Assembly (NCBI GenBank): GCA_012103375.1
Contig: WLWX01000001.1
Coordinates: 124,001-188,000, forward strand
Direction: 5' to 3'
From: Paracoccaceae bacterium
GTDB lineage: Bacteria > Pseudomonadota > Alphaproteobacteria > Rhodobacterales > Rhodobacteraceae
DNA length: 64,000 bases
Shown here: piece after piece, positions 30,230-39,772 of the stretch
How positions within the stretch are numbered: position 1 is the first letter of the stretch
How the letters are laid out: every line of letters starts with the position of its first letter
Position numbers and translations under genes: made by a program
The notes under the pieces: model-generated
Database searches by the model: none
Seen by the model: the letters and a program-made list of their open reading frames with translations, nothing else
What the model was told of the DNA's origin: nothing

Positions 30230-31353
30230 CGCCTTCATCTTTGATGCCATCCGCTCTCCGCGCGGGAAGGGCCGGACCGATGGTTCCTGCACGAGGTGAC
30301 GGCCGTGCGCCTGTCGGCCGAGATCCTGAATACGCTGAAATCGCGGAATAATCTGGATACGGCGGCGATCGAGGATGTGATCTGGGGCAATGTCACGCAA
30401 GTCAAGGAACAGGGCGGGTGCCTGGCGCGATCCGCTGTCCTTGCCAGCGATTTTGACCAACAGGTGCCGGGCCTTGCGATCAACCGGTTCTGTGCCAGCG
30501 GGTTAGAGGCCGTGAACCTTGCCGCCAACCAGGTGAAGGGTGGCGCGGGGAACGCCTATGTCGCTGGCGGGGTCGAGATGATGGGCCGCGTTCCCATGGG
30601 CTCGGACGGGGCGGCGATTGCGGTGGATCCGACACTGGCGATGGGAACCTATTTCGTGCCGCAGGGGATTTCTGCGGACATCATCGCCACCGAATACGGG
30701 TTTTCCCGCGATGACGCGGACGCCTTTGCCGTCGAAAGCCAAAGGCGCGCGGCGGCGGCTTGGGACGCAGGGCATTTCGCCAATTCGGTCGTGCCGATCC
30801 ACGACCAGAACGGTCTGCTGATCATCGAGCGCGACGAATACATGCGCCCCGGCACCGACATGCAATCGCTCGGCGCGCTGAAGGCCAGTTTCAAGGACAT
30901 GGGCGAGGTGATGCCCGGCTTCGACAAGGTGGCGCTGATGAAATACCCGCATCTTGAGGCGATCAACCACATCCACCACGCGGGCAACTCTTCCGGAATT
31001 GTGGATGGGACGGCGGCGGTCCTCATCGGCTCAGCGGAATTTGGCAAGGCCAACGGCCTGAAACCCCGCGCGCGAATACGCGCCACGGCCAAGATCGGCG
31101 ACATCGACCTGTTCGAAGTGAACGAGGCATTCTCGTCCGTCGTGCTGCGCTTCATGCAGGCCTTCGACGTGGACCATGGCAAGCTGAACGTCAACGGCGG
31201 CGCGATTGCGATGGGTCATCCGCTGGGGGCGACGGGTGCAATGATCCTTGGACGCTGCTGGAAGAATTGGAGCGGTCTGACAAAGAAGTCGGGTTGGCAA
31301 CGCTTTGCGTGGCCTCGGGCATGGGTGCCGCGACGATAATTGAAAGGGTTTAG
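30222..31353 (+). pseudogene. Acetyl-CoA acetyltransferase (FadA-type thiolase), multiply broken
   Basis: Three lesions. (1) After MADAFIFDAIRSPRGKGRTD the frame breaks near 30287: TCCTGCACGAG lacks one C relative to TCC-CTG-CAC-GAG. (2) At about 31098 KIG runs directly into DIDLFEVNEAF; the family has roughly 25 more residues there, an in-frame deletion. (3) Near 31251 CTTGGACGCTG lacks a base; downstream, the shifted frame still encodes LLEELERSDKEVGLATLCVA to the stop TAG 31351. The nucleophile Cys region RFCASGLEAVN is present. The longest remaining frame (30296-31339) lacks the N-terminus and the C-terminal catalytic Cys. Confidence 0.9.
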
Positions 31354-31354
31354 G

Positions 31355-31813
31355 ATGCCGAAAATTGATACCTCTGCCGTGCCACTGCGCACCGGATCCT
31401 CGTACCCCGCGCCGCATGATGCGCCGATGGCGGGTCGCAGTTTCAAAGGGTTGGCAGAAGCCGCCGGGCTGACTCAGTTCGGGGCCAATATGGTGATGCT
31501 GGCGCCGGGGGGCATCGCCTCTCAACGGCACTGGCACGAGAAGGAGGATGAGTTCCTGATCATGGTCTCGGGTGAGTTGGTTTTGGTCGAAGATGACGGC
31601 GAAACACTGATGCGCCCCGGCGAATGCGCAGCCTGGAAGGCGGGGGTCGCCAATGGCCATCACATGGTGAACAGATCGGACGCCGAAGCCAGCTTTCTGG
31701 TCATCGGCACCGATTTCACGGATGAGGTTTGCTGGTACTCTGACATCGACATGGTCGTGCGTGGCGACACCTTCACCAAAAAGGACGGAACCCCGTTCGA
31801 GGGGGAAACATGA
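31355..31813 (+). CDS. Cupin-domain protein
   Basis: 152 residues with one cupin barrel: QRHWHEKEDEFLIMVSGELV carries the G(x)HxHxxE-type metal motif, and MRPGECAAWKAGVANGHHMV the second motif with His. Probably metal-binding; ligand unknown. ATG 31355 starts immediately after the thiolase stop; the stop overlaps the next gene (ATGA). Confidence 0.85.
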   Translation: MPKIDTSAVPLRTGSSYPAPHDAPMAGRSFKGLAEAAGLTQFGANMVMLAPGGIASQRHWHEKEDEFLIMVSGELVLVEDDGETLMRPGECAAWKAGVANGHHMVNRSDAEASFLVIGTDFTDEVCWYSDIDMVVRGDTFTKKDGTPFEGET

Positions 31814-32208
31814 GCGATCTGACCGGAGGATGCGCCTGCGGCGCGGTGCATTTCACAGCGCAAGGCGCGCCGAAATTCGCCTTCATCTGTCAATGCCGAT
31901 CCTGCCAACATCTGTCCGGGTCAGGCCACGCAGTGCAGTTCTGTCATGACGCCGCCGGGTTTTCATCGACTGGTCCGGTGGGCGAATGGGCGCGCCAGAC
32001 GGACAGCGGCAGCACCGTCACCAAATTCTTCTGCGCGACCTGCGCAAGCCCGCTTTGGGGCACAACGACACGCGCGCCTGACATCGTGATGGCGCTTGCG
32101 GGAGCGCTCGACGCGCCCGCTGCCATTTCACCTGACCGCATTTTCTTTGCCGAAGAAGCGCAGCCATGGGATCACGCAAGCGTTCCCGCAGAGGGGCCCG
32201 GGCAATGA
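31810..32208 (+). CDS. GFA (CENP-V/glutathione-dependent formaldehyde-activating) family protein
   Basis: 132 residues with the zinc-binding cysteines of the GFA fold: GGCACGAVHF (two Cys), ICQCRSCQHLSGSG and FFCATCASPLWG. Family members bind zinc and sometimes glutathione adducts. Overlaps cupin and fadJ-type genes by 4 bp each, so it is part of the same transcript. Enzymatic function unproven. Confidence 0.88.
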   Translation: MSDLTGGCACGAVHFTAQGAPKFAFICQCRSCQHLSGSGHAVQFCHDAAGFSSTGPVGEWARQTDSGSTVTKFFCATCASPLWGTTTRAPDIVMALAGALDAPAAISPDRIFFAEEAQPWDHASVPAEGPGQ

Positions 32209-34409
32209 CGGCGTTCACCATGACCACCGATGCCGACGGCGTTGCCACCATCCTGTGGGACACGCCCGGCAAGTCGATGAACGTCATGTCGCTGGACGGC
32301 TGGGATGCGCTTGAGGCGTTGATAGATCAGGCGCTGGCAGATGATGCCGTGAAGGGCGTGATCCTGACCTCGGGCAAGCCGGGGTCCTTTGCGGGTGGTA
32401 TGGATCTGAATGTGCTGGCGCAGATGAAGGACGTTGCGGGGGACAATCCGGCGCAAGGGCTTTTTGATGGGCTGATGCGGATTCACGGCATCATGCGCCG
32501 CATCGAACGCGCCGGTATGGATGCAAAGACCAACAAGGGCGGCAAACCCATCGTTGCGGCCTTGCCGGGAACAGCACTTGGCATCGGGCTGGAACTGCCA
32601 CTGGCCTGCCACCGGATCATCGCTGCGGACAATCCGAAGGCGAAAATCGGTCTGCCGGAAATTCAGCTTGGCATGTTCCCCGGTGCGGGCGGCACGACAC
32701 GGCTGATCCGGAAGATGGGGGCGATGGCGGCCTCTCCGCTGTTGCTGGAGGGGAAGCTGAAGGATCCCAAGGGCGCGAAAGCCGCCGGGATCGTGGATGA
32801 GGTTGTGCCAGCCGAAGACTTGCTGAGCGCGGCCAAGGCCTGGGTTCTGTCGGACCCCGGTATCGTCAAACCCTGGGATACGAAGGGATATAAGATGCCG
32901 GGCGGCGCGCCCTATCATCCGGCGGGGTTCATGACTTACGTCGGGGCCAGCGCCATGGTCAACGGACGCACGCAGGGTGTCTATCTGGCCGCCAAGGCGC
33001 TGCTGTCGGCGGCCTATGAAGGCGCGCTGGTGCCCTTTGAAACCGCCCTGAAAATCGAGGCGCGCTGGTTCACCAACGTGCTGATGAACCCCAGTTCGGA
33101 AGCGATGATCCGATCGCTGTTCATCAACAAGGAAGCGCTGGAAAAGGGCGCGAACTGTCCCGATGTGACGGATCAGACGGTGAAGAAGGTTGGCATCCTT
33201 GGCGCAGGCATGATGGGGGCCGGGATCGCCTATGTCGCCGCCAATGCGGGGATCGAGGTCGTATTGGTCGATCAGGCGCAGGCGGCGGCTGACAAGGGGA
33301 AATCCTACTCCGAAGGCATCCTCGACAAAGGCATCAAGCTTCGGAAAACCACCGAGGATCAGAAGGCACAGGTGCTGAACCGGATCACCGCGACGGATGA
33401 TTTCGCCGCGCTGAAGGGCTGCGATCTGATTGTTGAGGCGGTGTTCGAAGACCCCAGGATCAAAGCCGAGGTCACGCAGAAGGTCGAAGCCATCGTCGGA
33501 CCGGATGCGATCTTTGCCACCAACACCTCGACCCTGCCGATCAGCGATCTGGCGAAGGCCAGCGCGCGGCCCGAACAGTTCATCGGCATCCATTTCTTCA
33601 GCCCTGTCGACAAAATGCTGCTGGTCGAGATCATCAAGGGCGCAGCGACCGGCGACCGCGCGGTGGCCAAAGCGCTCGACTTCGTGCGCCAAGTCCGCAA
33701 GACGCCCATCGTCGTCAACGACGCGCGGTTCTTCTATGCCAACCGCTGCATCATCCCCTACCTGAACGAGGGGATGCGCATGGTGACCGAAGGCGTGAAC
33801 CCGGTTCTGGTGGAAAACGCTGCCCGCCTGCTGGGCCTGCCGCTTGGCCCCCTGCAACTGGTGGATGAGACCTCGATTGACCTCGGCCTGCGGATCGCCA
33901 AAGCGACGAAAGCGGCCCTGGGCGAAGCCTTTGACGATCAGATGGTGCTCGATATGTTCGAATGGATGTCCGAGGCTGGGCGTCTGGGCCGAAAGGCAGG
34001 CGCGGGCTTTTATGAGTACAACGACAAAGGCCAGCGCGGCATGATGTGGGATGGGCTGGCCCCGAAATACCCAAATGCCGCGGACCAGCCAGCGGTGACC
34101 GAGGTCCAGCACCGCCTGCTGATGGCGCAGGTGTTGGAGGCGGTGCGCGCATTCGAGGCTGGCGTTCTGACCGACATCCGCGAAGGCGACGTCGGCGCGA
34201 TCCTGGGCTGGGGGTTCTGTCCGTGGTCTGGCGGACCGTTCAGCTGGCTGGACATGATCGGTGCCGCGCAGGCGGTCGGGATATGCGACACGCTGACCGC
34301 AGCGCATGGCGCGCGATTTACCGCCCCCGACCTGCTGCGCGATATTGCGCAGGCGGGTGACGGCTTCTACGCCCGTTTCGGCGGGGGCAACGCCGCCCAG
34401 GCCGCCTGA
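32205..34409 (+). CDS. 3-hydroxyacyl-CoA dehydrogenase / enoyl-CoA hydratase, FadJ type
   Basis: Bifunctional beta-oxidation enzyme of 734 residues, full length. N-terminal crotonase domain: GSFAGGMDLNVLA, GTALGIGLELPLACHR, and LPEIQLGMFPGAGGT with the catalytic Glu. The NAD domain has GILGAGMMGAGIAYVAA, then the catalytic His in IGIHFFSPVDKMLLVEI. The C-terminal 3HCDH domain ends near KAGAGFYEYND, plus a second partial copy. No frameshift seen, unlike its dehydrogenase and thiolase partners upstream. ATG 32205 overlaps the GFA stop. Confidence 0.95.
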   Translation: MTAFTMTTDADGVATILWDTPGKSMNVMSLDGWDALEALIDQALADDAVKGVILTSGKPGSFAGGMDLNVLAQMKDVAGDNPAQGLFDGLMRIHGIMRRIERAGMDAKTNKGGKPIVAALPGTALGIGLELPLACHRIIAADNPKAKIGLPEIQLGMFPGAGGTTRLIRKMGAMAASPLLLEGKLKDPKGAKAAGIVDEVVPAEDLLSAAKAWVLSDPGIVKPWDTKGYKMPGGAPYHPAGFMTYVGASAMVNGRTQGVYLAAKALLSAAYEGALVPFETALKIEARWFTNVLMNPSSEAMIRSLFINKEALEKGANCPDVTDQTVKKVGILGAGMMGAGIAYVAANAGIEVVLVDQAQAAADKGKSYSEGILDKGIKLRKTTEDQKAQVLNRITATDDFAALKGCDLIVEAVFEDPRIKAEVTQKVEAIVGPDAIFATNTSTLPISDLAKASARPEQFIGIHFFSPVDKMLLVEIIKGAATGDRAVAKALDFVRQVRKTPIVVNDARFFYANRCIIPYLNEGMRMVTEGVNPVLVENAARLLGLPLGPLQLVDETSIDLGLRIAKATKAALGEAFDDQMVLDMFEWMSEAGRLGRKAGAGFYEYNDKGQRGMMWDGLAPKYPNAADQPAVTEVQHRLLMAQVLEAVRAFEAGVLTDIREGDVGAILGWGFCPWSGGPFSWLDMIGAAQAVGICDTLTAAHGARFTAPDLLRDIAQAGDGFYARFGGGNAAQAA

Positions 34410-35102
34410 TCAGCCCGTGACGACGCGCATGCGACCCGGCGCGCCAAGCGACGGATCGGACGGGTCTGCGTCAAAGCCGCTGTCGCGCGACATCTGCAGG
34501 ATCAGCGCCTGAGCCTCATCCCGGCGCAGCACCCGGTAACGCGAGTTCGCCGCGTGCAATGTCAGATCCCCGGCTTTGCTGGCGGCCGGGCAATAAAACA
34601 CCGCGCCCAGCCCGGCAAAAACCAGCTGATCCTCGTCAAATGTCAGGCGCACGGTCGAAATCACCTCTTCAGGGCTGACCCGGCGGATGCCGCGAAAACC
34701 ATGCAATTGCGCGGCTGTGACCAATGCGAAGGGATCCCCGAACAGGGTCTCGGCAATGTCGGATTCCAACATCACGATCTGCTCGGGCAGCAACAGAAGT
34801 TCGGCGGCATTGCCCAGCGCCCCGTGCGGCACCGCCAGCGGGCGCAAAGGCTCGGGCATCGGCAAGTCACCGTCCCACAGACATCCGGTTTTGACCGAAG
34901 TCACCGGCTGCAATCCATTGTCGAAGGTCAGTATCCTGTCGCCCGGACCCAGAGCGCCCGCCTTGAGCCATCCCAGCGCCCCGGCAACGCGCGTACTGAA
35001 CGCCAGCGCGCTTGCATCTCCACCCAACGGATTACCGGCACCGGGGCAGAATCCGCCATCGCCGCCATCAATCTGGCCGGGACTGTTCCAATCTGTCAGC
35101 AA
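34410..35102 (-). CDS. Hint-domain protein (Roseobacter type) without catalytic cysteine
   Basis: 230 residues. The segment AGALGWLKAGALGPGDRILT, then FDNGLQPVTSV, is a Hedgehog/intein module as found in many Roseobacter proteins; the residue at the usual splice-junction Cys position is Ser/Thr (AFSTRVAG), so autoprocessing is doubtful. Convergent with fadJ, the two stops forming TGATCA. Function unknown; no signal peptide seen. Confidence 0.7.
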   Translation of the reverse strand: MLTDWNSPGQIDGGDGGFCPGAGNPLGGDASALAFSTRVAGALGWLKAGALGPGDRILTFDNGLQPVTSVKTGCLWDGDLPMPEPLRPLAVPHGALGNAAELLLLPEQIVMLESDIAETLFGDPFALVTAAQLHGFRGIRRVSPEEVISTVRLTFDEDQLVFAGLGAVFYCPAASKAGDLTLHAANSRYRVLRRDEAQALILQMSRDSGFDADPSDPSLGAPGRMRVVTG

Positions 35103-35228
35103 ATTCCGCTTTCGCCCGTGTGCTGCGCCCCCACAGTGGTTAACGAATTATGATGGAAATCGGGCAGAATTGTGACAACCTATGATTGTCATGATATTCA
35201 GAGGTTCGCGCCTGACGTCATGCGCCGG

Positions 35229-35888
35229 TCAGCTGGTATCCAGGCGGAACCGATAGCGGAAAGCGTTGATATCGGGGGCGCAATCCTCGGCCACAGCCTG
35301 CGCCGCGGCGGTGGAATAGACGTCGGCATATCCATCGGGCCGGTCCGAGGGGTTGGCGTGGGTTAGCTGCAGCGCAAATCCCAGATGCTTCTGGACCGCG
35401 TTCAGATCCTCATCCAGATGCTCCAACCGAACATAGGCATCGGCGCAATCCACACCTGCCGCGCTGGTCAGATAACGCTGTGCGGGCCAGGCACGCATGG
35501 CGGCGCGGGTTTGATCATGCAGAACGAAATCGTTGAACGACAGCTTGGCCGCCAGCGTGACCGACGGGTGGTCAAACCGCCGATCGCGCAGCCAGTGATA
35601 ATAGCTGACCATCCGGTCCCAGGGATTGCGCACCAGCGTGAAGACAAACCAGTCGCGCGCCTGATCGGCGGTTATCAGCCCGTCGACATCCGCCAGCGTC
35701 GAATGTTTCCAAAGGCGCCCCTTGGTCGAAACCCCCTGCAATCGCCGCTTTCGCCGTCGTGCCTTGGGCGTATCCCCGATCAGGATGTCGTCTTTCATCG
35801 CGCGACCCTCCAGCGCCAGCGCCATCGAGGTGCCGCCGGTTTTTGGGATATGAACGAAGATGTAACGCCGCCCCGGCGAAATGATCAT
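35229..35888 (-). CDS. Sulfotransferase family 2 domain protein
   Basis: 219 residues from ATG 35888. YIFVHIPKTGGTSMALAL is the 5'-PAPS-binding loop and FVFTLVRNPWDRMVSYYHW the 3'-phosphate-binding block of sulfotransferase-2 proteins. Likely transfers sulfate to a carbohydrate; acceptor unknown. The start overlaps the stop of the DMT transporter gene (ATGA); an upstream extension of the frame reads the DMT gene in the wrong frame. Confidence 0.85.
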   Translation of the reverse strand: MIISPGRRYIFVHIPKTGGTSMALALEGRAMKDDILIGDTPKARRRKRRLQGVSTKGRLWKHSTLADVDGLITADQARDWFVFTLVRNPWDRMVSYYHWLRDRRFDHPSVTLAAKLSFNDFVLHDQTRAAMRAWPAQRYLTSAAGVDCADAYVRLEHLDEDLNAVQKHLGFALQLTHANPSDRPDGYADVYSTAAAQAVAEDCAPDINAFRYRFRLDTS

Positions 35889-36811
35889 GCCGGCGTCCTC
35901 AGCGGGCCGGGCTGATCGCCGCGCAGCGCCAGCACCGCACCGGCCACGACGATCATCACCATCCCGGCTATCGCAAGCGCGTCCAGCGTCTGGCCAAGCA
36001 GGATCAACCCCCAAAGCGCGGCGGTGATCAGCAGCTAATACTCGAAGATCGCGACCGAAGATGTTTCGGCCGTCTGATAGGCGCGCGTTATCATCGCAAC
36101 CGCGATGCTGGACCCGACCGCCTGCGCGACGATCCAGAACCAGACCACCCCGCCAAGCGTCCCCCAGCCACGCAGGACGAAACCGGCCTGTCCGTCGGGC
36201 ACCACATGACCCGAAAGGCTGAGTGCGGCACTGCCCGCTCCGCCCAGAAGGATCATCGTCAGGTAGAAACCGACCAGGATTGTCTGGGTTGATTCATCGG
36301 CGCACCAGCGCCGCGTGATGATCGCGGCAATGGCATAGAGGAGCCCGCCGACCACAGGAAGGTAGACCCAGAATCCGATCTCTGACCCGCCGGGACGCAG
36401 GACCAGAAGGATACCGGCGAAACCAATTGCGACCGCGGCCACGCGCCGCCAGCCGACACGCTCACGAAGGAAAAGAACGGAAATCAACAACACGAAGATC
36501 GGCGACGTGAACAGGCCGGCGGCGACACTCGCCACCGGCAAGAAGGCCAGCGCGCCGAAATAGACCAGCATCGACAGCGCGAAGAACAGGCTGCGGATCG
36601 CCACCCGAAGTGGATTGCGCACCCGAAGCCGATGGCCGCCAAGGCGCACCGCGATCCAGACCATCGGGATCGCGATCAGGGCGCGGATAAAATGGAACTG
36701 GCCCAGCCCGGCCTCGGCGGCGATGACGAAAACATAGGTATCCATGAAGCCGATCAGCGTCATTCCCGCCACAACCAGACCTGCCGCTTTTGCCGTTGCC
36801 TCGGTTTCCAT
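35885..36811 (-). pseudogene. DMT-superfamily transporter (EamA), interrupted by an amber codon
   Basis: Start ATG 36811 with GAGGG upstream. The frame encodes about 8 helices (two EamA halves; METEATAKAAGLVVAGMTLI.. to ..AETSSVAIFEY) and stops at TAG 36035-36037. The same frame continues after the stop as LLITAALWGLILLGQTLDAL and two further helices, ending at 35885 overlapped with the sulfotransferase start. A Ser TCG to TAG change would explain it. The truncated product lacks its last two helices. Confidence 0.85.
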
Positions 36812-36884
36812 ATCGCTGCCCTCTTGCGCGCCCCTGCCTCTCGGCAATACTCCGGGGCGGAGGGTTCGCCAAGCGGAGGTTGCA

Positions 36885-38513
36885 ATGGGCTGGATGAACG
36901 ATGAGACCGGACTGGGTAAATGCGCCGCCAATCACGTCGCGCTGACCCCGCTGAGCCATCTGACGCGGGCGGCCAAGGTGTTCCCGCACCGCGAGGCGCT
37001 GGTTTATGGCGATATCCGACGAACTTATGATGACTATCACGCGCGGGTCAGCAAACTGGCCAGCGGATTGGCCGGGCTGGGCGTGGCGCCCGGCGATGTG
37101 GTCGCCACGCTGATCCCAAACCTGCCCGCCCAGGTCGAAGCCCATTTCGGCGTTCCCGCCTGTGGTGCGGTGCTGAATACCATCAACATCCGGCTGGATG
37201 TCGCCACTGTGGCCTATATCTTCAGCCACGGCGGCGCCAAGGTTGTGCTGGTCGATACGCAATTCCTGCCACTGGCCGAAGCGGCTTTGAAGGCGATGGA
37301 GGGCGACGGCCCGACAATCATCGAGGTCGCGGACGATGCGGCGGGCTTTGCTGCGACGGGCCGCTACCAGACCTACGAAAACCTTCTGGATTCCGGCGAC
37401 CCGGCGTTCGATTGGATCATGCCGGATGACGAATGGGAGTCTCTGGCGCTAAATTACACCAGTGGCACCACCGGGCGGCCCAAAGGCGTCGTTTATCACC
37501 ATCGCGGCGCCTATCTGATGACCATGGGGACGGTCATTTCGTGGCGGATGGTGCTGCATCCGCGCTTTCTGGCGATCGTGCCGCTGTTTCACTGCAATGG
37601 CTGGAACCACAGCTGGATGATGCCGGTTCTGGGCGGTACGGTGGTGTGTTGCCGCGATATCTCGGCAGGCGCGATCTATGACGCGATTGCCGACGAAGGT
37701 GTCACCCATTTCGGCGGCGCACCCATCGTGTTGAATCTGATCGTCAATGCCCCGGCAGATCAGCGCCGCAGCTTTGACCACACGGTCGAGGTTTTCACCG
37801 CTGGCGCGCCCCCGGCCCCGGCCACATTGGCCAAGATTGAGGATCTGGGCTTCAACGTCACCCATGTTTATGGCCTGACCGAGACCTATGGCCACGTCAC
37901 CGAATGCACTTGGAATGACGCCTGGGCCGCGAAAGAACCGGCCGAGGTTGCGGGGCTGAAAGCGCGCCAAGGCGTCGCCATGCCGATGATGGAAGCGATC
38001 ACCGTGCTGGACCCGGACACCATGGCACAGGTTCCGATGGATGGTGCGACGCAGGGCGAAATCATGATCCGGGGCAACGCGGTGATGAAAGGATACCTCA
38101 AGAACCCCGAAGCCACCGCGAAAGATTTTGAAGGCGGCTGGTTCCATTCCGGCGACATCGCGGTGCAGCACGCCGACGGCTATATCCAGATCGCGGATCG
38201 TGCCAAGGACATCATCATTTCGGGCGGCGAAAATGTCAGCTCGGTCGAGGTTGAGGGCGTGCTGATGAACCACCCGGCAGTGTCGCTGTGCGCTGTGGTG
38301 GCCAAACCGGATGATACATGGGGCGAGGTGCCTTGCGCCTTTGTCGAATTGAAAGATGGCGCAGTGCTGGAAGCGGCCGAACTGACCGCCTTTGCCCGCG
38401 AACGGCTGGCCGGGTTCAAGACGCCGAAAACGGTGGTGTTTCGCGAACTGCCCAAAACCTCGACCGGAAAGATCCAGAAATTCGAATTGCGAGAGGCCGC
38501 CAAAAAACTTTGA
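36885..38513 (+). CDS. Acyl-CoA synthetase (AMP-forming), medium-chain/DmdB-like
   Basis: Activates a carboxylic acid to its CoA thioester. 542 residues from ATG 36885 (GGAGG upstream). ANL-family motifs: YTSGTTGRPKGV near residue 190, YGLTETYGH, the hinge GDIA..DRAKDIIISGGENVSS and the C-terminal Lys in LPKTSTGKIQKFEL. Size and pattern match Roseobacter acyl-CoA ligases that include the methylmercaptopropionate ligase DmdB, but also general fatty-acid ligases; which one cannot be decided here. Confidence 0.9.
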   Translation: MGWMNDETGLGKCAANHVALTPLSHLTRAAKVFPHREALVYGDIRRTYDDYHARVSKLASGLAGLGVAPGDVVATLIPNLPAQVEAHFGVPACGAVLNTINIRLDVATVAYIFSHGGAKVVLVDTQFLPLAEAALKAMEGDGPTIIEVADDAAGFAATGRYQTYENLLDSGDPAFDWIMPDDEWESLALNYTSGTTGRPKGVVYHHRGAYLMTMGTVISWRMVLHPRFLAIVPLFHCNGWNHSWMMPVLGGTVVCCRDISAGAIYDAIADEGVTHFGGAPIVLNLIVNAPADQRRSFDHTVEVFTAGAPPAPATLAKIEDLGFNVTHVYGLTETYGHVTECTWNDAWAAKEPAEVAGLKARQGVAMPMMEAITVLDPDTMAQVPMDGATQGEIMIRGNAVMKGYLKNPEATAKDFEGGWFHSGDIAVQHADGYIQIADRAKDIIISGGENVSSVEVEGVLMNHPAVSLCAVVAKPDDTWGEVPCAFVELKDGAVLEAAELTAFARERLAGFKTPKTVVFRELPKTSTGKIQKFELREAAKKL

Positions 38514-38621
38514 TCGCCGGGTGCCGGACCGCACCCCGGCGCAAGCCATTGTTGCAGCCGCCCTGCGCCCTCGGCTAAAGTGCGCGCAAACGAGGGCGGC
38601 GAAAGGGTCGTCGGGCAGGCC

Positions 38622-39638
38622 ATGACAGATCTCAGCGACTCCCACCGGTCAGAAGCGCCGGGCCTGTGGCGTGCGGACGCAGAGTCCCAGCGCCAGAATG
38701 TCAGCGTTTCGGTTGGCGACAGTTCATTGGTGATCCGCTCGAACGCGGGCCAGACGCTGGCGCATTGGTCGCTGGCGGCGGTTGAACGGATCAACAAGGG
38801 CGAACGTCCGGCGCGCTTTGTCCCCGGTGCCGGCGCCGAAGAAGAGCTTGAAATCGAAAGCGATGACCTGACCAATGCAATCGAACAGGTGCGCCGCACA
38901 GTCGAACGTGAAGAACCCCACCCCGGGCGGCTGCGCCGGATCATCGTCATTGCCGCGTTCATTGCCGCTATCATCGGGCTGGCGGCCTGGCTTCCCGGTG
39001 CTGTGGTGCGCCATGCGGCGCGCGTCGTGCCGGATGCGAAACGCGCCGAAATCGGGTCGGCCCTGTTCGCCCACATCCGCAGATCCGCCGGTGCCCCCTG
39101 CACCGGGGCGCGCGGCAACGACGCGCTGGCAGCGCTTGACCAGCGATTGCGCGGCATCGGTGCCGGTGTTGTGCGGGTGATGCCGCAGGGCCTGGCTGAT
39201 CCGGTGCACCTGCCCGGCGGGACGATTTTGCTGGGGCGTGCCGCTGTCGAGGATGTCGAAGAAGTCGAAGCAACCGCCGGATACATCCTGGCCGAAGATG
39301 CCCGCGCCCGGGCAACAGACCCGATGCGCGCCCTGCTTGACTGGGCCGGGCCCAGCGTGGCGTTCAGCCTGCTGACCAGCGGTAATGTACCCCCTGAACG
39401 GCTGGCGGCCTATGGAGAGGCGATGTTGACCCGCCCGCCCGCGTCACTGGACGACGAAACACTGCTTGCACGTTTTGAGGCCGCACGCGTTCCCGCACGC
39501 CCCTATGCGCTGGCGCGCGACATTTCCGGCGAAACCACATTGGCACTGATCGAGGCGGACGCAATTGTCCCGGCCCCGGACGAGCGCCTGATCTCGGACA
39601 GTGACTGGATCGCGTTGCAGGAAATCTGCGGTGGCTGA
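38622..39638 (+). CDS. Single-pass membrane protein of unknown function
   Basis: 338 residues. A cytoplasmic N-terminal part of about 100 residues (VSVGDSSLVIRSNAG, WSLAAVERINKGERPARFVP) leads to one transmembrane helix (RIIVIAAFIAAIIGLAAWLP) and a periplasmic region of about 200 residues with VVRVMPQGLADPVHLPGGTI and TAGYILAEDARA, reminiscent of conserved Rhodobacteraceae membrane proteins but with no metal-protease signature seen. ATG 38622 preferred to 38580. Confidence 0.7.
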   Translation: MTDLSDSHRSEAPGLWRADAESQRQNVSVSVGDSSLVIRSNAGQTLAHWSLAAVERINKGERPARFVPGAGAEEELEIESDDLTNAIEQVRRTVEREEPHPGRLRRIIVIAAFIAAIIGLAAWLPGAVVRHAARVVPDAKRAEIGSALFAHIRRSAGAPCTGARGNDALAALDQRLRGIGAGVVRVMPQGLADPVHLPGGTILLGRAAVEDVEEVEATAGYILAEDARARATDPMRALLDWAGPSVAFSLLTSGNVPPERLAAYGEAMLTRPPASLDDETLLARFEAARVPARPYALARDISGETTLALIEADAIVPAPDERLISDSDWIALQEICGG

Positions 39639-39689
39639 TCCGGGGGGTGGGCCGTCGGATCGAAAATCCGCCGGTTCGTGGCCGCGGGC

Positions 39690-39765
39690 GATGGCTGGGG
39701 GGTCAACCCCCCAGACCCCCCGCCCAGACCCCCCGGAGTATTTTTGGCGAAAAGACGGGGGACGC
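39690..39765. repeat. GC-rich repeat region with extragenic repeat site 5
   Basis: GGCTGGGGGGTCAACCCCCC, two copies of CCCAGACCCCCC, then CGGAGTATTTTTGGCGAAAA matching the repeat core. Hairpin-capable; lies between the convergent membrane-protein and upp genes. Confidence 0.65.
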
Positions 39766-39772
39766 GTGCTGG

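Noticed and set aside
32172-34307. 711-codon open frame antisense to fadJ
   Set aside because: It mirrors the high-GC coding strand; its translation has no family resemblance, and the sense gene has complete motifs.
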